DNA of 64,000 nt, taken from contig CANFWI010000003.1 of assembly GCA_947450675.1 (NCBI GenBank), positions 1-64,000 on the forward strand, given 5' to 3'. The notes beneath the pieces are model-generated. The model was not told the origin of the DNA. It worked only from the letters and a program-made list of their open reading frames with translations, and searched no databases. Positions 63,461 to 64,000 of this stretch are shown piece after piece. The translations under genes were made by a program, and so were the position numbers. Source of the stretch: Comamonadaceae bacterium (GTDB lineage Bacteria > Pseudomonadota > Gammaproteobacteria > Burkholderiales > Burkholderiaceae_C). The number at the start of each line of letters is the position of its first letter. Within the stretch, counting starts at the first letter, position 1.

Positions 63461-64000
63461 CGCTGAGGGCGCCTGATGTGGCTTCGGCCAAGATGGTTTC
63501 AGCCAGCAGCGCGATCGGCTTGTCGACCAGTTTGCCATCGACGGCAATCGCCCCCAGCGGGCCGCTGGCCAAAGCTGCGATGACCTTTTTAGCCCATTCA
63601 ATTTGCGCCACCGTCGGCGCAAAGGCCGTGTGCACACCCGCTACCTGACGCGGATGAATGCACAACTTGGCACCAAAGCCGAAGCGGCGCGAGCGGCGCA
63701 CGTCTTCTTCGAGCTGGGTGTTGTCGTCAATCGCCAGCGACACGCCGTCGATCGGGGCCGGTAAACCCGCCCGTCTAGAAGCCAAGACCAGTTGTGTCCG
63801 CACGCTGTCGAGTTCTTCGCCGTCACCTTGAATGCCGGAGTCAGACATGAAATCAAAGGAGCCAAAAGCCAGACGCGTCACGCCCGTGACCTGCGCCAAT
63901 GGCAAGGCTTCAAACCAGCCAGCGACAGACTCCACCAAGGGGATCAGGCCCTGCCCTGGCCGCAAGCGGCTGGCCAGTTGGCGCAGCCCGTCGGCCGACT
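63435..64000 (-). CDS. CitE-like CoA ester lyase (HpcH/HpaI family), cut by window end
   Basis: The C-terminal part of a malyl-CoA/citrate lyase beta-like enzyme. GLIPLVESVAGWF, RLAFGSFDFMSD (metal-binding Asp), AIDGVSLAI-like PIDGVSLAIDD, and GFGAKLCIHPRQV with TVAQIEWAKKVI are typical. The reading frame stays open to base 64000, so the start lies outside; the ORF-track start at 63965 is only an internal TTG. It ends convergently with the RNB gene, overlapping by 26 bases. Confidence 0.87.
   Translation of the reverse strand, partial: SADGLRQLASRLRPGQGLIPLVESVAGWFEALPLAQVTGVTRLAFGSFDFMSDSGIQGDGEELDSVRTQLVLASRRAGLPAPIDGVSLAIDDNTQLEEDVRRSRRFGFGAKLCIHPRQVAGVHTAFAPTVAQIEWAKKVIAALASGPLGAIAVDGKLVDKPIALLAETILAEATSGALSVSPPAQNR

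Overview
The window reads as chromosome of a betaproteobacterium of the order Burkholderiales, most likely family Comamonadaceae. This is an inference from several things seen together: five Bug/TctC-type solute receptors, the block yebC-purD-hemF-nadD-rsfS-rlmH-maf-rng, a PhaR regulator of polyhydroxybutyrate, an aminotransferase-hom-thrC-mobB-moeA-moaD-moaE run, and generally moderate to high GC. Species cannot be named from the sequence alone. No phage genes, transposases, integrases, rRNA genes or CRISPR arrays were seen.

Layout. 1-3.2 kb: end of tRNA-Asn with its terminator, a small unknown gene, a secreted DNA/RNA nuclease, and an SOS-controlled umuDC pair with a clear LexA box. 3.2-8 kb: a Bug receptor diverging from a crotonase-fold enzyme, a SNF2 helicase, and tRNA-Lys. 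8-13 kb (minus strand): tcdA with a YeeE/YedE transporter, then tolB-pal-cpoB. 13-22 kb: an MsbA-type exporter, then an eight-gene minus-strand housekeeping operon covering RNA and ribosome maintenance (rng, rlmH, rsfS), nucleotide clean-up (maf), NAD (nadD), haem (hemF) and purines (purD). 22-25.3 kb: upp, trhO, a GST, and a RelE/ParE-type toxin-antitoxin pair lying between the intact GST gene and a decayed copy of a GST 3' end. 25.3-36.4 kb: clpS-clpA, a small Ala/Lys-rich exported protein, a DUF192 protein, a ThDP enzyme, an MFS transporter, a two-domain CAP protein, and clpB with a heat-shock-type promoter.

37-50 kb is the accessory part and the most interesting region. It holds two minus-strand operons around three plus-strand regulators (LysR, MarR, LysR). 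Operon A encodes a ThDP-dependent enzyme, a Bug receptor, a LigW-like metal-dependent decarboxylase, a second Bug receptor and a salicylate-hydroxylase-like flavoprotein. Operon B encodes a PheA/MhpA-like flavoprotein hydroxylase, a Bug receptor, a class II aldolase/adducin-fold protein and another Bug receptor. Together they look like an uptake and decarboxylation/hydroxylation route for an aromatic (poly)carboxylate. The combination matches no pathway known to me, and no ring-cleavage dioxygenase or TctA/TctB permease is present.

50-57 kb: molybdenum cofactor genes (mobB, moeA, moaD, moaE) downstream of alaA-like/hom/thrC, with a strong REP-like palindrome between thrC and mobB. 57-64 kb: a Mth938-like protein, a Bcp peroxiredoxin, a PIN-PhoH protein, phaR, a Sel1-repeat protein translationally coupled to an RNB exoribonuclease, and the C-terminal part of a CitE-like lyase running off the window end.
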